DNA from: Schizophyllum amplum
Taxonomy: Eukaryota; Basidiomycota; Agaricomycetes; Agaricales; Schizophyllaceae
NCBI GenBank assembly: GCA_007026445.1
Contig: VDMD01000075.1
Coordinates: 61,647-125,646, forward strand
Direction of reading: 5' to 3'
DNA: 64,000 nt
A program made the translations under genes and the position numbers. Of this stretch, positions 47,947-62,400 are shown in pieces; position 1 is the first letter of the stretch, and each line of letters begins with the position of its first letter. Below the pieces are notes generated by a model. It did not search any database. It worked only from the letters and a program-made list of their open reading frames with translations, and had not been told where the DNA came from.

Positions 47947-48650
47947 CGCAGCGTTGCCATGGCGACAAGGCGCGGCGAGGTTCACGACGAGGCTGGAGGG
48001 CGCTGGGGGCGGGGCGCGCTGCGACGACGTCAGCGGTAGGCACGACGGTGGTGTTCTGAGAAGCTCACCTTGAAGTCAAGGCGGCGCAGTGCGCCGCCCG
48101 CTGAGCTCTCCATACGCCGTCGCAGTCGTCACGGAGGGGGGTGTGTGTTGTCGATTTCGGTGAATGCAACTTCATGTTGGTGCAAATCGCCGCCTGGGTT
48201 GCCGTCGAAAGGCTGCCGTTAGGGGCACGCCGGCGAATGTCGTGGGCGCTGTCGTAGGCGCTGGGGTCGAGGAGGTCGTGGCGCCGCGGCGAGGGGTGTG
48301 CGTGCGGGTCATGCCGGATGGTGAGTATGGGAGCTTGAGTGCGATGGAGAACGAGCTGAGGTTAAGGTCAGCATGGGGCTACATAACGGAGGAGACGAGA
48401 GCACTCACGTTGAATATCGGGTGCAGATGAGCGGCGGCGGGCAAGGGGGAAGAACGACGATGAGGAGGTTGAAGATAACTATGGGGAAACGTCACAGAGT
48501 AAAAATAATGCGCCGCGCGATGAAACAAACCCAAACTTACCTATGCGACCGATCATACGGCATACCCTGAGCGTGGCACCCTTGGTATGTCGCCGCTTTG
48601 GGACGTTCGTGCGGTTGTTTGCCGGGCTCCGTCGAAACCATGCCCCTTCT

Positions 48651-48759
48651 CAACACCCCAGTCGCGCTCGCAAGACCGTCGGCAGCACCGTGAATTCCCG
48701 GTGCGATGAGTACTCGAAACGGTGCTGCCGACGGCTCTGCAGGCGAGGCTGGGGTGTCG
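48651..48759. repeat. Long inverted repeat, copy 4
   Basis: Same hairpin as in copies 1 and 2, inner arms perfect. Confidence 0.9.
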
Positions 48760-48874
48760 ACAACACGCGCGACGTCGGCGGGGCGCGAGACTATATAATA
48801 TTCGCATCTGAGTACAGCCGACGCGTCGGCGGCGGCGTCGTGATATACGTGAGCAGTCCTTGAAGCTTGAAGAC

Positions 48875-51800
48875 TCATGATGGTCGAGACGAACTTGGAA
48901 CAAAAATCGGAACTCACGCGAGGCGCGGAATTCGGGCCGAGGCCGCCGATATCTGTCTTCCCCGCGCCGCCGTCTTCGCTTCCTGCCCATCGTCCTTGTC
49001 TCCCGCCACGATACAACATTCATTGTCTTTGTGCACCTAGAAATACCCATCGCGGAAGAATTACACCGATATCCCTAGCGGATCCATCGCAATACGCAAT
49101 TGAGCCACGGGTGGCGCGCACCTGGCGCGTCCACTTTTCAAAACGCACCCGGCCTCAATACGCCACCAGCGATGGGTCGTATGGGGTTGAGGTGACGCCC
49201 TACACTGTCAAAACACCACTAGCAGGTACTGATGAGTCGGATCAACGTCCTACCTTATCGTTCTGGGAGGTCGAAGAGTTTTGCATGCAGAACTCGACGT
49301 CTTCATGTCCAAAACTTGTCACCCAATCTCAAAATATTCCCGACTCCGAACTTGCTCGGTTAGTTGCCAGAAACCGACTGCCGCTGTCCGATGGGCGATC
49401 TTCGCCGTCGAACTTGTGCAATGGCGCGACGAAGGGCCATTTTGTTATGTGGCGTCGTTTTTGGTGCGCCCATAGCATGCTTGTTCGGCCTCGGGCTGAC
49501 GTCCGCAATGACTCATTCTAGTATGCCAACCTATCCCTCGACGACCCAGGCTTCCTTCCGCGCCTGCACTCGTTCCTCGACATGATATGCACCACCCTCT
49601 CCTCCTCCCTTCGTACTTCACCGCACGCCCCATCTTCCGGCTGACGCCACCGCACTGACGATTCCATCTTCCGAGGTCCGACCACCCACCTTTGTGGTGA
49701 CGCGCTCGCCGCCGAGCACCGCACACGCTCGCAGTAACGCCATTCCTCTACGCGGGCATTCCACCCTTCCGCATCTTCCATCGGAATCTGGTGCGTTTCC
49801 GCGCCCAATAACCGGGTCCTGGGCGCTGACATGTGCCATCAGTTTGATGGAAACATGATGTGAGCCGACGAGGGCGACGCTGCACTCGCCGTCGCTCTGC
49901 GCTGTTCTCATTCACTCACAGGGCGTCGTTTACGCCTATTCACCTCGGAAACCTGGGCATACGTGTCGCCGATGACGAGGAAATATTTTGCACAGTGTCG
50001 AAGGCAGAGACGCGGTCGACGAGGCAGGCGACGCGCGCCAGCAGCGCGCCGCCTTTCGTGAAGTTCAAGGGCTTCCAAATGGACAAGCCACTGATCTCTT
50101 TCAAGTTCAACGTCGACCCTTGAGTTTCCCGCGACAGCAAGGTGTGGCGGCTTCGTCACGCGTTACTAGTCACTCAAGACACGTTGCGCGACGATTTTGG
50201 CGGTGCTCTGCTATAGGTGGAGGACGACGAGGGCGACGGTAAACGACTTGAACGCACTGTGGCGGCGCGCTTCCCCAAAGGCCTCGCAGAACTTTCGCCC
50301 TTCCGTCTACGCACCGAGTACGGCCGCCCATCTCCGAGGTGATATGTTTATATTGAACTCTGCTGCGACCGGGCTGACGTGCGACCCAGGGCATTGCCGA
50401 TGCGTTGCGCGCTTTCTTTGAATCTTCCGTCTTTGGGGTCGTATCTGGGCCTCAAACTCAGTGAGTCATCTCCGCCTGCTGCCCGGCGCTGATAAGATGG
50501 CGGGAACTGATCAGGTTGCGTAGTTGGGTGACGCGCCGTAGCCGTCTCGCTCAGTATAAGGTCAGCAGCTCTCGTCGGTTTTCAACATCCTCTCGACTTG
50601 TCCCTCTCCCCCAAGCACTCATTGGACCACGCTCCGCCATGTGCTCTCGACCGCTCCGTTGTTGCTCACGTCGCCGACCACCTGCGACTTGTATATCTTG
50701 GTGCGCTTTTTGTCTTTCCCTCTATTTCGCAGTTTGCTAATCCTTCTCTTAGATACTTCTACTACATTTACCTGCACATCAACTTTGCAAACACCCAGCT
50801 ACCCTCGCCTGTCACTTCCAACACGCAGTTTGTCACCACTGCCTGCTGTCGTCAATCAGTAAGTCTTTACATTTCACTTCACGTCCTTAGTCTCGATGCT
50901 GATTTCTTATTCTTCAAGGTCACGCATGTGTCCTACTTCAACTTCAAGGTCACGCGAGATCACCGCTCGTTGGTCAGTTTTTCTATTGAATTCATTTGGA
51001 TTCGAACTGACAGCACGCAGCTTGTCTCTTACCACCACGTCTCCTCCTTCGACAAGGTCGCCCGCCGTCGTGTACACATCCGCCAACGCGTTTGGACGTC
51101 GACGTGTTGTCGATAACCTCGACAACCGCCATCCGTAGCGAGCGATGTCGCCGCTGCCTTTCACGACGGGTTCGGCGCAGACGGCACTGGCGAAGAGCAC
51201 AGCTCGCTCGCGCTGTTGCCATGATAACAATGAGCGGCCCGGGACATTTCGGACGACGTATCACGGCGCTCTCACGAGGTTTCGACACGTCGGGGGTCTT
51301 CTTGACGTTCCACATGCCGTCGTCGACGGTGTACGCGCTGGTCAGGTGTGTCCTCGAGGACGAGTAGCAGACCTTGCTCGTCGCTTCTCGCACGCGCATG
51401 CTCATTGTTCCCGTAGATCTCCACCGCTCGTCGACGGGGAGTCGTGCTGATCTGGGCACTCGCTTATCACGGTGAGTGTCCGCGCCGGTACACGCTGGCT
51501 GTCTTACATTCTGGCAGGATTCTCACGACCCGCGAGACGCCCAAGCCACCAACAACAACGAATCTCCCCTCATGTCCCCCTGCACCCACAACCTCACGTG
51601 GGGCTCGAACCACGTTCCTTGTGTGTACATGTTCGTTTGTCTACGCGCATAACATAGCTGACGACGGCGGTATTGTCACAGTGAGCCGGGTCTGTCCGCG
51701 CGGTCTCGCAAGTTCAACATTGACCCACGTGCTCCCAGCCGTGACCTCGAAGTTCAACTCCCACATGAGTTGAGAGCTCGCAGGTGCGGTCTCGTTCGCC

Positions 51801-53345
51801 ACCACCGTGCTCGACGGATGGCATTAGCGTGTACGTCATGGTGAGTACGTGTTGCTGAACGTGGCCCGACATGCATGCTGAGTCCACCAGTCCGGTCGTA
51901 CACATGCAACGACAAGCTCGTCCGCCCCTCGCCGCGGACCTCTTCGCTCTCCAGCGTCAAGTCAACCGCCCTCACCATGTCTGTGGCGTTCTCGCCACAC
52001 CCAGAAACCCCCATCCAGCGGTCTAAGCGGGTGAGTTTCTGACCAGAGTCTGACCGACAAAACTGATGCAAATCAAAGTCAAACCTCAAAATTCGCGCGG
52101 GAGGTCTCGAGGGCAGTTGCGACTACTTTGAGAGTGGGGAGAATGGGTTGTGGGCGCGGCGGGCGGCGCGCTGCGCCGCCGCACACTCGATTTGTGGTGA
52201 GTTCTACGTTTGACGTTATCTCACGTAGCTCGTAGATTCATTGCGGTGGCCCGCGTCACCGGTACGTGGTTTGGTCGCCGAGCTAAATGGCTACGGGTCT
52301 CGTCACTCTCAGGTGAGCTTTACAGCCTGTTCCTTGGATTCTCTCGTATCAGCGAATCTTGTTTCCCGCAACCTCGTCCCAACGCCCATCCTCGCCTCGC
52401 TCGTATACGTATGACCACTTATGGGATCTCATGAGACGCTGATCGGGCCCTCGTCGCTGCATGGTGGGGCGCTTTGCGCGCTGTGGGAGAATACTGACCA
52501 GCCTATTTCTAGAACCCTTCAACGCGCATCCGCAGAGTACAAAGCACTCGCGGATACTAGTTGTTGTCACCGCATCCAGGTGACGGCTTTGCCGCAGAGG
52601 ACGCCTTGCGTATGTCTGTGGGGACGCGCGCACCGTTGTTCAAGCGAGCACGTTGTCTGGGACCGTCCTCAGCGCTCCCGCACCCGCACCCGCGATCTCC
52701 ACGACGGGGTCCTCGCTGCGTTCCGCCGCGCTCACGTCGAGGGCAAGAACCTCGATTGTAGTAGGTTGGGCCTTCAAGTAGACAATGTAACTTACTCTCG
52801 TACTAATATCTTTGTACTCGTATGTATGGAGTAGTAACTTTGTACTTTACAAACAGTGTACTTCGTAGACCACGAATGCAGATATTATTTGATCCCGAAC
52901 TCCGTCCCTTGCAAGCTCACGGCTTACCTCTCTCGAGTCTCAACGCGCCGCGTACTCGGCGAAGTTCGCCTCGCATTTCGTGAGTGACTACATGTGTGCG
53001 CAGTATGTTTGTGCTCATTGCCCTTCACCCGTGGGCCGTGTTCGTACTCGCTGCCGGCCGAGTCGCACGTTCCGTCCATTCCTTTGAGTGCACTCGCTCG
53101 CAAGGCTCCCTCTCACTGTTCTCTCGCCTTCTTCTCATCGTCCTCTTGTGCTCTCTCTCACCGTTCTCTCGCGCTCCTTCCAGTTCTTGCGCTCCTTCCA
53201 GTTCTCACCGTTCTCGCGAGCTTCTTCTCACTGTTTTTTTAAGCGCCCTCTCTCACTGTTCTCTTGCCTTTCGTCGCCTCCATCCTTTCCCCCTGTTCTG
53301 GCTCGCTTCTCTATACTTGCATCCGTCCGTTCATCTACTGACTCT
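48875..53345 (+). other. Unidentified exon-like region, plus strand, copy 4
   Basis: A one-base loss near 49193 joins two neighbouring frames into one open stretch of 214 codons (48877-49521), which reads DGSYGVEVTPYTVKTPLAG and on through NIPDSELARLVARNRL. The other four copies keep the extra base. Gene identity unknown. Confidence 0.3.
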
Positions 53346-54060
53346 TTATCAACTGACTCCTCCGCTCCCTTTTCCTCCCCTTTCCTCCTTTGCTCTCGTC
53401 CCTCCCCCCTTGTCCCTCCCCCTCGTCCCTCCCTCCCCCTCGTTACCCTCTCCCTCCCCTCCCTCCCCCTCCTCCACCACTCCTCCTCCGCTCCCTTTCC
53501 GTCCCTCCCTCGCGCCCCTCCCTCCACACTCCTCCTCCTCTCTCCTCCTCCTCCTCCTCTCCTCCTCCTCTCCTCTCCTCTCCTCCTCCTCTCCTCCTCC
53601 TCCTCCTCTCGCTCCCCTGCTTCAAGTACTTCTCACATCCCCCTGCTTCACTTCTCACATGCCCCTTCACTCATGCCCTCCTCCCCCCCGCTCCCCTCCC
53701 TTTCCCCCGCTCCCTCACGCCCCCTACCTCCCTCACGCCTCCCTCCCTCTTCCGCCTTCTCCCCTCCCCCCTCCCTCCATCCTTTCCCTCACCATGACTC
53801 GCCTCCCTTCCTGCCCTCACTCCTCAGGTCCCCCTCCCCCTTTCCCTCACTCGTCTCCCCCTCCCCCTCTCCCCCCCTCTCCCTCCCGCCCCCCTCCCCT
53901 CCGCCTCCCCCACGTCGCCTCGCCTCCCCCCCTTCTCCCTCCCTCCCTCCCCCCGTCCCTCCTCCTCTCCCTCCCGCCCCCTTCTTTCCTCCCCCCTCAT
54001 CCCTCCTCCCTCTTACCCTCTCGCTCCCCCCTCTCGTCCCTCCCCCCACCATCTCACTCA
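53346..54060 (+). repeat. Polypyrimidine tract, copy 4
   Basis: About 700 bp C/T-rich with a TCC-type microsatellite near 53530-53612. It lies inside a 456-codon plus-strand frame that I regard as an artefact of composition. Confidence 0.9.
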
Positions 54061-54525
54061 CCTCGTCAACGCACTTCGTCAAGCACGCACTCACTTCGGT
54101 CAACCACGCACTCACCTCGTCAAGCACTCACCTCATCAACGCACTTCGTCAACCCAACCACGCACTCACCTCGTCAGCGCACGTCGTCAACCACGCACTT
54201 CGTCAAGCACGCACTCGTCCATCCCGAAGACAGCACACTTATTGCGAAGACGACACAGCGAGTCCAATTCGAAGATAGCAGAACGATAACATATTCACGG
54301 GAAAGCGCACATCAAAATACACAGGCCACGCATATCATATATCCGTGTTCGTAAATCCTAGAGTCATGTCCGTAACTCCTAAAGAGGGTCTGTGTGAGTC
54401 AGAAAGTACAGCTGAGCATGCGTGCCACATACCATATCGTTAAGATAGCACCCTAGTTGCAGGCTCGTAGCAAATGTCTCTCTCGTTGGGTGACGGACTA
54501 GGTATATCTATTACCCATGAGCCGC

Positions 54526-55797
54526 CTACTCAACCTTCGTCGTACTCTTCTTCCCTCCAGCCCGCCCGCCTTCAGACAAGCGCGCAGCTGCCCACAATGA
54601 GTGGGCGATGTCCCGGCCGAGGACGTAGATGATGGCCGTGGGTACGACGAGCCAGATGCTAGGGATTGAGGTCAGTTTCCGAGGTTAGGATCTGCGGAGA
54701 ACGCCAGACGCACCCGTTTGGTCTGCATGGCAGAACACGCAAGTGAGAACAGCACGCGCGAGTGAGAAGAGCACACGCGAGTGAGGACAGCATGCGCGAG
54801 TGAGGACAGCACGCGCGTGTGAGGACAGCACACGCAAGTGAGAACAGTCGACAAAGAGGAGGGACGCGAAATAATCAGTACCCGAACGGTAAGCAAACGA
54901 AAGACGACCGCACGCACATGAACCAGTACACCGTCAAGTCGACGAGGTTGTTGTGTCGCACTGTGCAGCCCGCGCCGGAGCAGAATGCCTCTTGCAGCCA
55001 GTAGAGCACGGTCTTCCAGAGCGTCATGGTGGCGGCGCAGAAGCCGATGAGGGGGGCGGAGGCGGCCCAGAAGCCAACGCCGGCCGCGGAGGCGGCGCTG
55101 AAGCCAACGCCGGCCGCGGAGGCGGCCCAGAAGCCAACGCCGGGCGCGGTAGGGGAAGGAGCCATGTGTGCGAGGTAGAGGTAGACGAGGTTGAGCAGGG
55201 TTTCGATGATGTTGAGGAAGGCTGGGGGTTGGGGGTTAGGGACTGGATGCGAATGGGGAGAGCGGCAGGATGCGAATGGGGAGCAGGGCAAGTACCTTGC
55301 GCGGCGGGGAATCCTGAGGGACAGTTAGTGTGGGATGTAGGAGCTGGCGAGGGACGTACCATCGCCCTCTTCAAGCGCTTTGACGCCCGTAGATCTGCGA
55401 TGACTTCGTGAGGGATGTGGCGGGGAATGTGCGGTCACGACTGACCCAATCAATCTGTGGATGTTATGAGCGTGGGGATGGGGAGATTGAGCAGGCCACG
55501 CACCTCCTGGTATATCTCGTACGGCTTCCAGATCCAATGCAGGTCGCCACCCTGCGTCTATCATGAGCGACGCGTGTGAAACCGCAGAACGCGTGCTTAC
55601 GGCCATAGAGCGCGGCCTAGGGGGCTTGTATCAGCAAGACAGACAACATAACGCTTGCATCGCGCACCTGAAGAACAAGTAGGTCGCGTCCCATGCGATC
55701 ACCTGCCGCGGGCTCGTCAACGTCCTTTGTCCAGAGAAGGCGTACGCACCGGCACGGTGAGGAGAAACCAGAGCGAGATCCAAGTGTGGGGGGCCAT
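54526..55797 (-). pseudogene. EXPERA/EBP-like gene with one frameshift, array copy 5
   Basis: Same ten-exon layout as copy 3 (last exon 54658-54526, 9-nt exon 54722-54714, large exon 55221-54918, first exon ending at the ATG at 55797). All read well except the exon 55394-55360: an extra C in cgcccgtag (55386-55388) makes it 35 instead of 34 nt and shifts the frame after IYG. It lies in a run of C, so it could be a consensus error, in which case this copy codes for 217 residues. Confidence 0.7.
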
Positions 55798-57732
55798 GGT
55801 TGGGATGGTGGTGGTACGAGAAGAAGATGCGGCGGCGTCGTCTGACCACCGCACGGTCAATTCACACGTTCCCCCACGCGCACACGTCAACGCACCGGTC
55901 CGCGCCCGCCTGCGCCGCCGTCGGCGGGGCAGCGGGGCCTCGCTGTCGTCGTCCGAGCCGGCCTGCGAGGTCTGTGTTGAGGTCGCGAGGCACCCAGCGA
56001 TCTTGCGCGTGTGGGAGGCGGAGAATAAAGAGTCCAAGAGTAAACGCTGGTGCAGATCGTGCGTTTCGGTGTACAGCACGGGGCTTGGACTGGGGTCATC
56101 TTGTGTAGAGCTGGAGACGCTGGGGATCGTGTTGCGGCGGGCGAGGGCGCGCGCGGAGAAGGCGAGTGTCGAGGCGGCGACAAGGCAACTCGCGCGCGCG
56201 TTTCCCTTGTGCTGAAGACGTTGGACTTGGCCACGAGCGGTTGCGACATGACTGACGGGGATGGCGGTGGCAAGCGAAAGGACGTCTGCCCGCCTAAGTA
56301 TCCGACATGTACGCGGTCAAAGAGCGGACGCGATCGGCGCGCGATCGAGGGGGAACGCTGTGTGATGTCACTGCGCGTGACCGTCGCACAGTTCGACTTT
56401 GCTTATCGCCGCGTCTTACAGCCCGGATTGAGAAAACGTTGGAGTCGAGTGCAAGTCGTTTTGTAGCTTGTCTAGCGGGCGCTGTGGACCAGCTACGAGG
56501 CTCGGGTCTGGACTCACCTATACATATACTTCCGAATGACAAGTCCTGCCAGTCTCGCTGTCCTCACCGTCTCCCTCCTCATTCTACGCCCTCCGCGAGT
56601 CCCAGATCCTCCCGCCGATGTCACTCTTTCGTGACCACATATATCCGGGTAGGGTATGCAAATTTATGGACCCATCGCACCAGCCGATTGCCATCGTCTT
56701 TCGCCAGCACCTCCAACTCGTCTGCAAATCATCGCTCGTCCTTCCTCCGCCCATGCCACTGTCCTCCCTCCCCAGCAATCCTTTCTCTCCTCGAGCCTCA
56801 CTCACTGTCCTTCCCTCATCATCTCCGTAAATTTGTTTTATTTCCGACACCCATTCAATCTCAGGTTTCCGTCGCACTCACTACCCCCGCTATCACCTCT
56901 GGACAATGACCGGCCCTGAATCACTACTACAGACACGCAAAAGCGCATATCGCCGGAGGCTTTCAACGTGATGCGCGAAGCAGACTCAGGTACAGAGGAT
57001 GCTGGCATTGAGCGAGAGAACCCGTCTTGAGCATAAGGAGAGCACCCGTCTTGGGTGCCCAGAGCAGATAACGCGCGTCGGCGGACGTCGATCTGTTGCT
57101 TCTCGACTTGGGCAGGATCGTGCGGCACCGCTGACCACGACAACGATGTCCCATCGCATCGCGCAAGTCGTCCAGCTTCCAGGCGTAGCTCAAGGGGGGC
57201 CACAACCGCGAACACCTCGCTCGGCGGAACACGATACATTGCTTCACGACCTCGGCGGGCACCTCCCTGTCGAGCATGGCCAGCACAACGGCCTACTGAC
57301 CGCATGGCCAGCACGACGGCCTACCGACCGCAGGGCCACGCTTCGCAATGCCGGGATGGAAGCCACCTTGTGGGGATGGGACGACGAGAGGCAATGCAAT
57401 GATGGAATGGTACGATGAAGGTAGTACACGCGCTGACGCCGCGCGCCGCGCTTCCCATCCCTAACCCCAATCCTCCATCCCCAGCCCAAAACCGTCGCCC
57501 ACGTCCTCGGAACCTCCCGCGCGGATCTTTAACAAATCGACCTCATTCTGCATCGGTTCCGGCGACCGAGACGTCGTTTTTGGCGACCGAGACGTCGTTA
57601 TTGGCGACAGAGCCGGCGGGGGCGTTGAGAGTCGGCGGGGGCGTTGAGAGTCGGCGGGCGCGTTGAGAGTCGGCCGGTGCGTTGAGAGTCGGCCGGAGCG
57701 TGTCGAGATCCGACGAAGGTCCTGGCCGTCAA

Positions 57733-58545
57733 GTCAGCCGCCGAAGAACATTGCAAGTCGCGAAGAACATTGCAAGTCGCACAACGCACCACGCAAGTGC
57801 GCGGCGGCGCTACGCGCCGCCCGCCGCGTCCCCTCCTCCCCAAAACCGTCGAAAACGTCCGCTAGGGATTCCCGCGCGGATATTTGGAGATTTGCGTTCA
57901 TTTTGCATTTATTTGGGCGCCTGAATGGTCGTAGGAATGGCCTCCGCTTGGACCAGTAAATGGGGATAGGCGGGGCGCGGGAACGTTGAGGGGAGTCGGC
58001 GGGCTTGATTTGAGGGGGACGCCACGAAGACCAGGATGTTTCCTCAGCCGCCGAAGAACACTGCAAGTCGCACAACCCACCAGACAAGTGCGCGCGCCGC
58101 CCGCTCCTCCCCAAGTCCGTCGAAAACGTCCTCGAGAGATTCCCGCGCGGATATTTGGAGATTTGCGTTCATTTTGCATTTTTTTTGCCCTCGGAAATGT
58201 CGTAGGAATGGCCTCCGCTTGGACCGGCAAATGCGGATAGGTGGGGCGCGGGAGTCGGCGGGCTCGATACGAGGACCTGGCCTGGCCGTCGAGTCAGCCG
58301 CCGAAAAAACAATCCAAGTCGCACAACACACCAGACAAGTGCGCGGCGGCGCTGCGCGCCGCCAGCCGCGCTCCCTGCTCCTCAAATCCGTCGAAAACGT
58401 CCTCGAGAGATTCCCGCGCGAATATTTGACAAATCGACTTCATTTTGCATTTATTTTGGCGCGCGGAAATGTCGCAGGAATGGCCTCCGCTTGGACCAGT
58501 AAATGGGGATAGGCGGGGCGCGGGGAAGGACGGGGCCGGAGCGTT
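57733..58545. repeat. 240-300 bp sub-repeat cluster, copy 5
   Basis: Three units starting near 57733, 58031 and 58293, of the family described for copy 1. The first contains a short internal duplication (gaagaacattgcaagtcgc twice). Confidence 0.9.
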
Positions 58546-59239
58546 GCCATGGCGACAAGGCGCGGCGAGGTTCACAACGAGGCTGGAGGGCGCTGGGGGC
58601 GGGGCGCGTTGCGACGGGGTCAGCGGTAGGCACGACGGTGGTGTTCTGAGAAGCTCACCTTGAAGTCAAGGCGGCGCAGTGCGCCGCCCGCTGAGCTCTC
58701 CATACGCCGTCGCAGTCGTCACGGAGGGGGGTGTGTGTTGTCGATTTCGGTGAATGCAACTTCATGTTGGTGCAAATCGCCGCCTGGGTTGCCGTCGAAA
58801 GGCTGCCGTTAGGGGCACGCCGGCGAATGTCGTGGGCGCTGTCGTAGGCGCTGGGGTCGAGGAGGTCGTGGCGCCGCGGCGAGGGGTGTGCGTGCGGGTC
58901 ATGCCGGATGGTGAGTATGGGAGCTTGAGTGCGATGGAGAACGAGCTGAGGTTAAGGTCAGCATGGGGCTACATAACGGAGGAGACGAGAGCACTCACGT
59001 TGAATATCGGGTGCAGATGAGCGGCGGCGGGCAAGGGGGAAGAACGACGATGAGGAGGTTGAAGATAACTATGGGGAAACGTCACAGAGTAAATATATGC
59101 GCCGCGCGATGAAACAAACCCAAACTTACCTATGCGACCGATCATACGGCATACCCTGAGCGTGGCACCCTTGGTATGTCGCCGCTTTGGGACGTTCGTG
59201 CGGTTGTTTGCCGGGCTCCGTCGAAACCATGCCCCTTCT

Positions 59240-59348
59240 CAGCACCCCAGTCGTGCTCGCAAGACCGTCGGCAGCACCGTGAATTCCCGGTGCGATGAGT
59301 ACTCGAAACGGTGCTGCCGACGGCTCTGCAGGCGAGGCTGGGGTGTCG
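59240..59348. repeat. Long inverted repeat, copy 5
   Basis: Same hairpin, inner 16-bp arms perfect. Two base differences in the outer left arm compared with copy 2. Confidence 0.9.
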
Positions 59349-59460
59349 ACAACACGCGCGACGTCGGCGGGGCGCGAGTCTTGAAGACTATATAATATTC
59401 GCATTTGAGTACAGCCGACGCGTCGGCGGCGGCGTCGTGATATACGTGAGCAGTCCTTGA

Positions 59461-62400
59461 AGCTTGAAGACTCATGATGGTCGAGACGAACTTGGAACAA
59501 AAATCGGAACTCACGCGAGGCGCGGAATTCGGGCCGAGGCCGCGCCGCCGATATCTGTCTTCCCGCGCCGCCGTCTTCGCTTCCTGCCCATCGTCCTTGT
59601 CTCCCGCCACGATACAACATTCATTGTCTTTGTTGCACCTAGAAATACGCATCGCGGAAGAATTACACCGATATTTCTAGCGGATCCATCGCAATACGCA
59701 ATTGAGCCACGGGTGGCGCGCACCTGGCGCGTCCACTTTTCAAAACGCACCCGGCCTCAATACGCCACCAGCGATGGGTCGTACGGGGTTGAGGTGAACG
59801 CCCTACACTGTCAAAACACCACTAGCAGGTACTGATGAGCGAGATCAACGTCCTACCTTATCGTTTTGGGAGGTCGAAGAGTTTTGCATGCAGAACTCGA
59901 CGTCTTCATGTCCAAAACTTGTCACCCAATCTCGAAATATTCCCGACTCCGAACTTGCTCGGTTAGTTGCCAGAAACCGACTGCCGCTGTCCGATGGGCG
60001 ATCTTTGCCGTCGAACTTGTGCAATGGCGCGACGAAGGGCCAGTTTGTTATGTGGCGTCGTTTTTGGTGCGCCCATAGCATGCTTGTTCGGCCTCGGGCT
60101 GACGTCCGCAATGACTCATTCTAGTATGCCAACCTATCCCTCGACGACCCAGGCTTCCTTCCGCGCCTGCACTCGTTCCTCGACATGATATGCACCACCC
60201 TCTCCTCCTCCCTTCGTACTTCACCGCACGCCCCATCTTCCGGCTGACGCCACCGCACTGACGATTCCATCTTCCGAGGTCCGTCCGACCACCTTTGCGG
60301 TGACGCGCTCGCCGCCGAGCACCGCACACGCTCGCAGTAACGCCATTCCTCTACGCGGGCATTCCACCCTTCCGCATCTTCCATCGGAATCTGGTGCGTT
60401 TCCGCGCCCAATAACCGGGTCCTGGGCGCTGACATGTGCCATCAGTTTGATGGAAACATGATGTGAGCCGACGAGGGCGACGCTGCACTCGCCGTCGCTC
60501 TGCGCTGTTCTCATTCACTCACAGGGCGTCGTTTACGCCTATTCACCTCGGAAACCTGGGCATACGTGTCGCCGATGACGAGGAAATATTTTGCACAAGT
60601 GTCGAAGGCAGAGACGCGGTCGACGAGGCAGGCGACGCGCGCCAGCAGCGCGCCGCCTTTCGTGAAGTTCAAGGGCTTCCAAATGGAGCAAGCCACTGAT
60701 CTCTCTCAAGTTCAACGTCGACCTTGAGTTTCCCGCCGACAGCGAGTGTGGCGCCTTCGTCACGCGTTACTAGTCACTCAAGACACGTTGCGCGACGATT
60801 CTGGCGTGCTCTGCTGTAGGTGGAGGACGACGAGGGCGACGGTAAACGACTTGAACGCGCTGTGGCGCGCGCTTCCCAAAGGCCTCGCAGAACTTTCGCC
60901 CTTCCGTCTACGGCACCGAGTACGGCCGCCCATCTCCGAGGTGATATGTTTATATTGAACTCTGCTGCGACCGGGCTGACATGCGGCCCAGGGCACCGCC
61001 GATGCGGGGAGCGCGTTTGCGCGCTCTGCCAGAATCTTCCGCTTTTCGGGGTCCGTATCTGGGCCTCAAACTCAGTGAGTCATCTCCGCCTGCTGCCCGG
61101 CGCTGATAAGATGCGGGAACTGAGCAGGTTGCGTAGTTGGGTGACGCGCCGTAGCCGTCTCGCCCGGTATAAAGTCCAGCAGCTCTCGTCGGTTTTCGAC
61201 ATCCTCCCAACGTCTCTCCCTTCTACAAGTACTCATCGGAGCACGCCCTGCCATGGGCTCTCGACTACCCGGTCGTTGCTCACGTCGCCGACGACCTACG
61301 AATTGAACTTTCCAGTACGCTTTGCGATCCTCCCTCTATTTTGCAGTTCGCTAATCCTTTTCTTAGATACTTCTACTACATTTACCTGCACATCAACTCT
61401 GCAAACACCCAGCTACCCTCGCCTGTCACTCCCAACACGCAGTTCGTCACCACTGCCTGTTGTCGTCGATCAGTAAGTCTTCCATTTCACGTACTTAGTC
61501 TCGATGCTCATTTCCTATACTTCAAGGTCACGCATGTGTCCTACTTCAAGGTCACGCGAGATCACCGCTCGTGACGCGAGTTCGTCAGTTTTTCTATTGA
61601 ATTCATTTGGATTCGAAACTGACAGCACGCAGCTTGTCTCTTACCACCACGTCTCCTCCCTCGACAAGGTCGCCCGCCGTCGTGTACAACATCCGCCGAC
61701 GCGTTTGGACGTCGACGTGTTGTCGATAACCTCGACAACCGCCATCCGTAGCGAGCGATGTCGCCGCTGCCTTTCACGACGGGTTCGGCGCAGACGGCAC
61801 TGGCGAAGAGCACAGCTCGCTCGCGCTGTTGCCATGATAACGACGAGCGGCCCGGGACATTTCGGACGACGTATCACGGCGCTCTCACGAGGTTTCGACA
61901 CATCGGGGGTCTTCTCGACGTTCCACGCGCCGTCGTCGACGGCGTACGCGCAGGTGCTCAGGTGCGTCGCCGAAGACGAGCAGAATGCGCCAAGTCCTTG
62001 CTCGTCGCTCCTCTCGCACGCCGTATGCTCATTGTTCTCGTAGATCTCCGCCGCTTGTCGACGGCTGACCTCGGCCCTCGCTTATCACGGTGAGTGTCCG
62101 CGCCGGTACACGCTGAACGCTGTCTTACATTCTGGCAGGATTCTCACGACCCGCGAGACGCCCAAGCCACCAACAACAACGAATCTCCCCTCATGTCCCC
62201 CTGCACCCACAACCTCACGTGGGGCTCGAACCACGTTCCTTTGTAAGTACGTGTTCGTTTGTCTACGCGCATAACATAGCTGACGACGGCGGTATGGTCA
62301 CAGTGAGCCGGGTCTGTCCGCGCGGTCTCGCAAGTTCAACATTGACCCACGTGCTCCCAGCCGTGACCTCGAAAGTTCAACTCCCACATGAGTTGAGAGC

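Larger units (their letters stand above)
43916..54283. repeat. Tandem array unit, copy 4 (10,368 bp)
   Basis: Same layout. Two stretches rich in one-base indels (about 43.9-45.7 and 48.5-54.0 kb) flank a clean stretch (45.7-48.5 kb) that is nearly identical to copies 2 and 3. Confidence 0.95.

Noticed and set aside
52984..54354. 456-codon plus-strand frame, Pro/Ser/Leu-rich
   Set aside because: It runs through the polypyrimidine tract. Any strand of mostly C and T lacks stop codons, and the frame is broken by small indels in the other copies.
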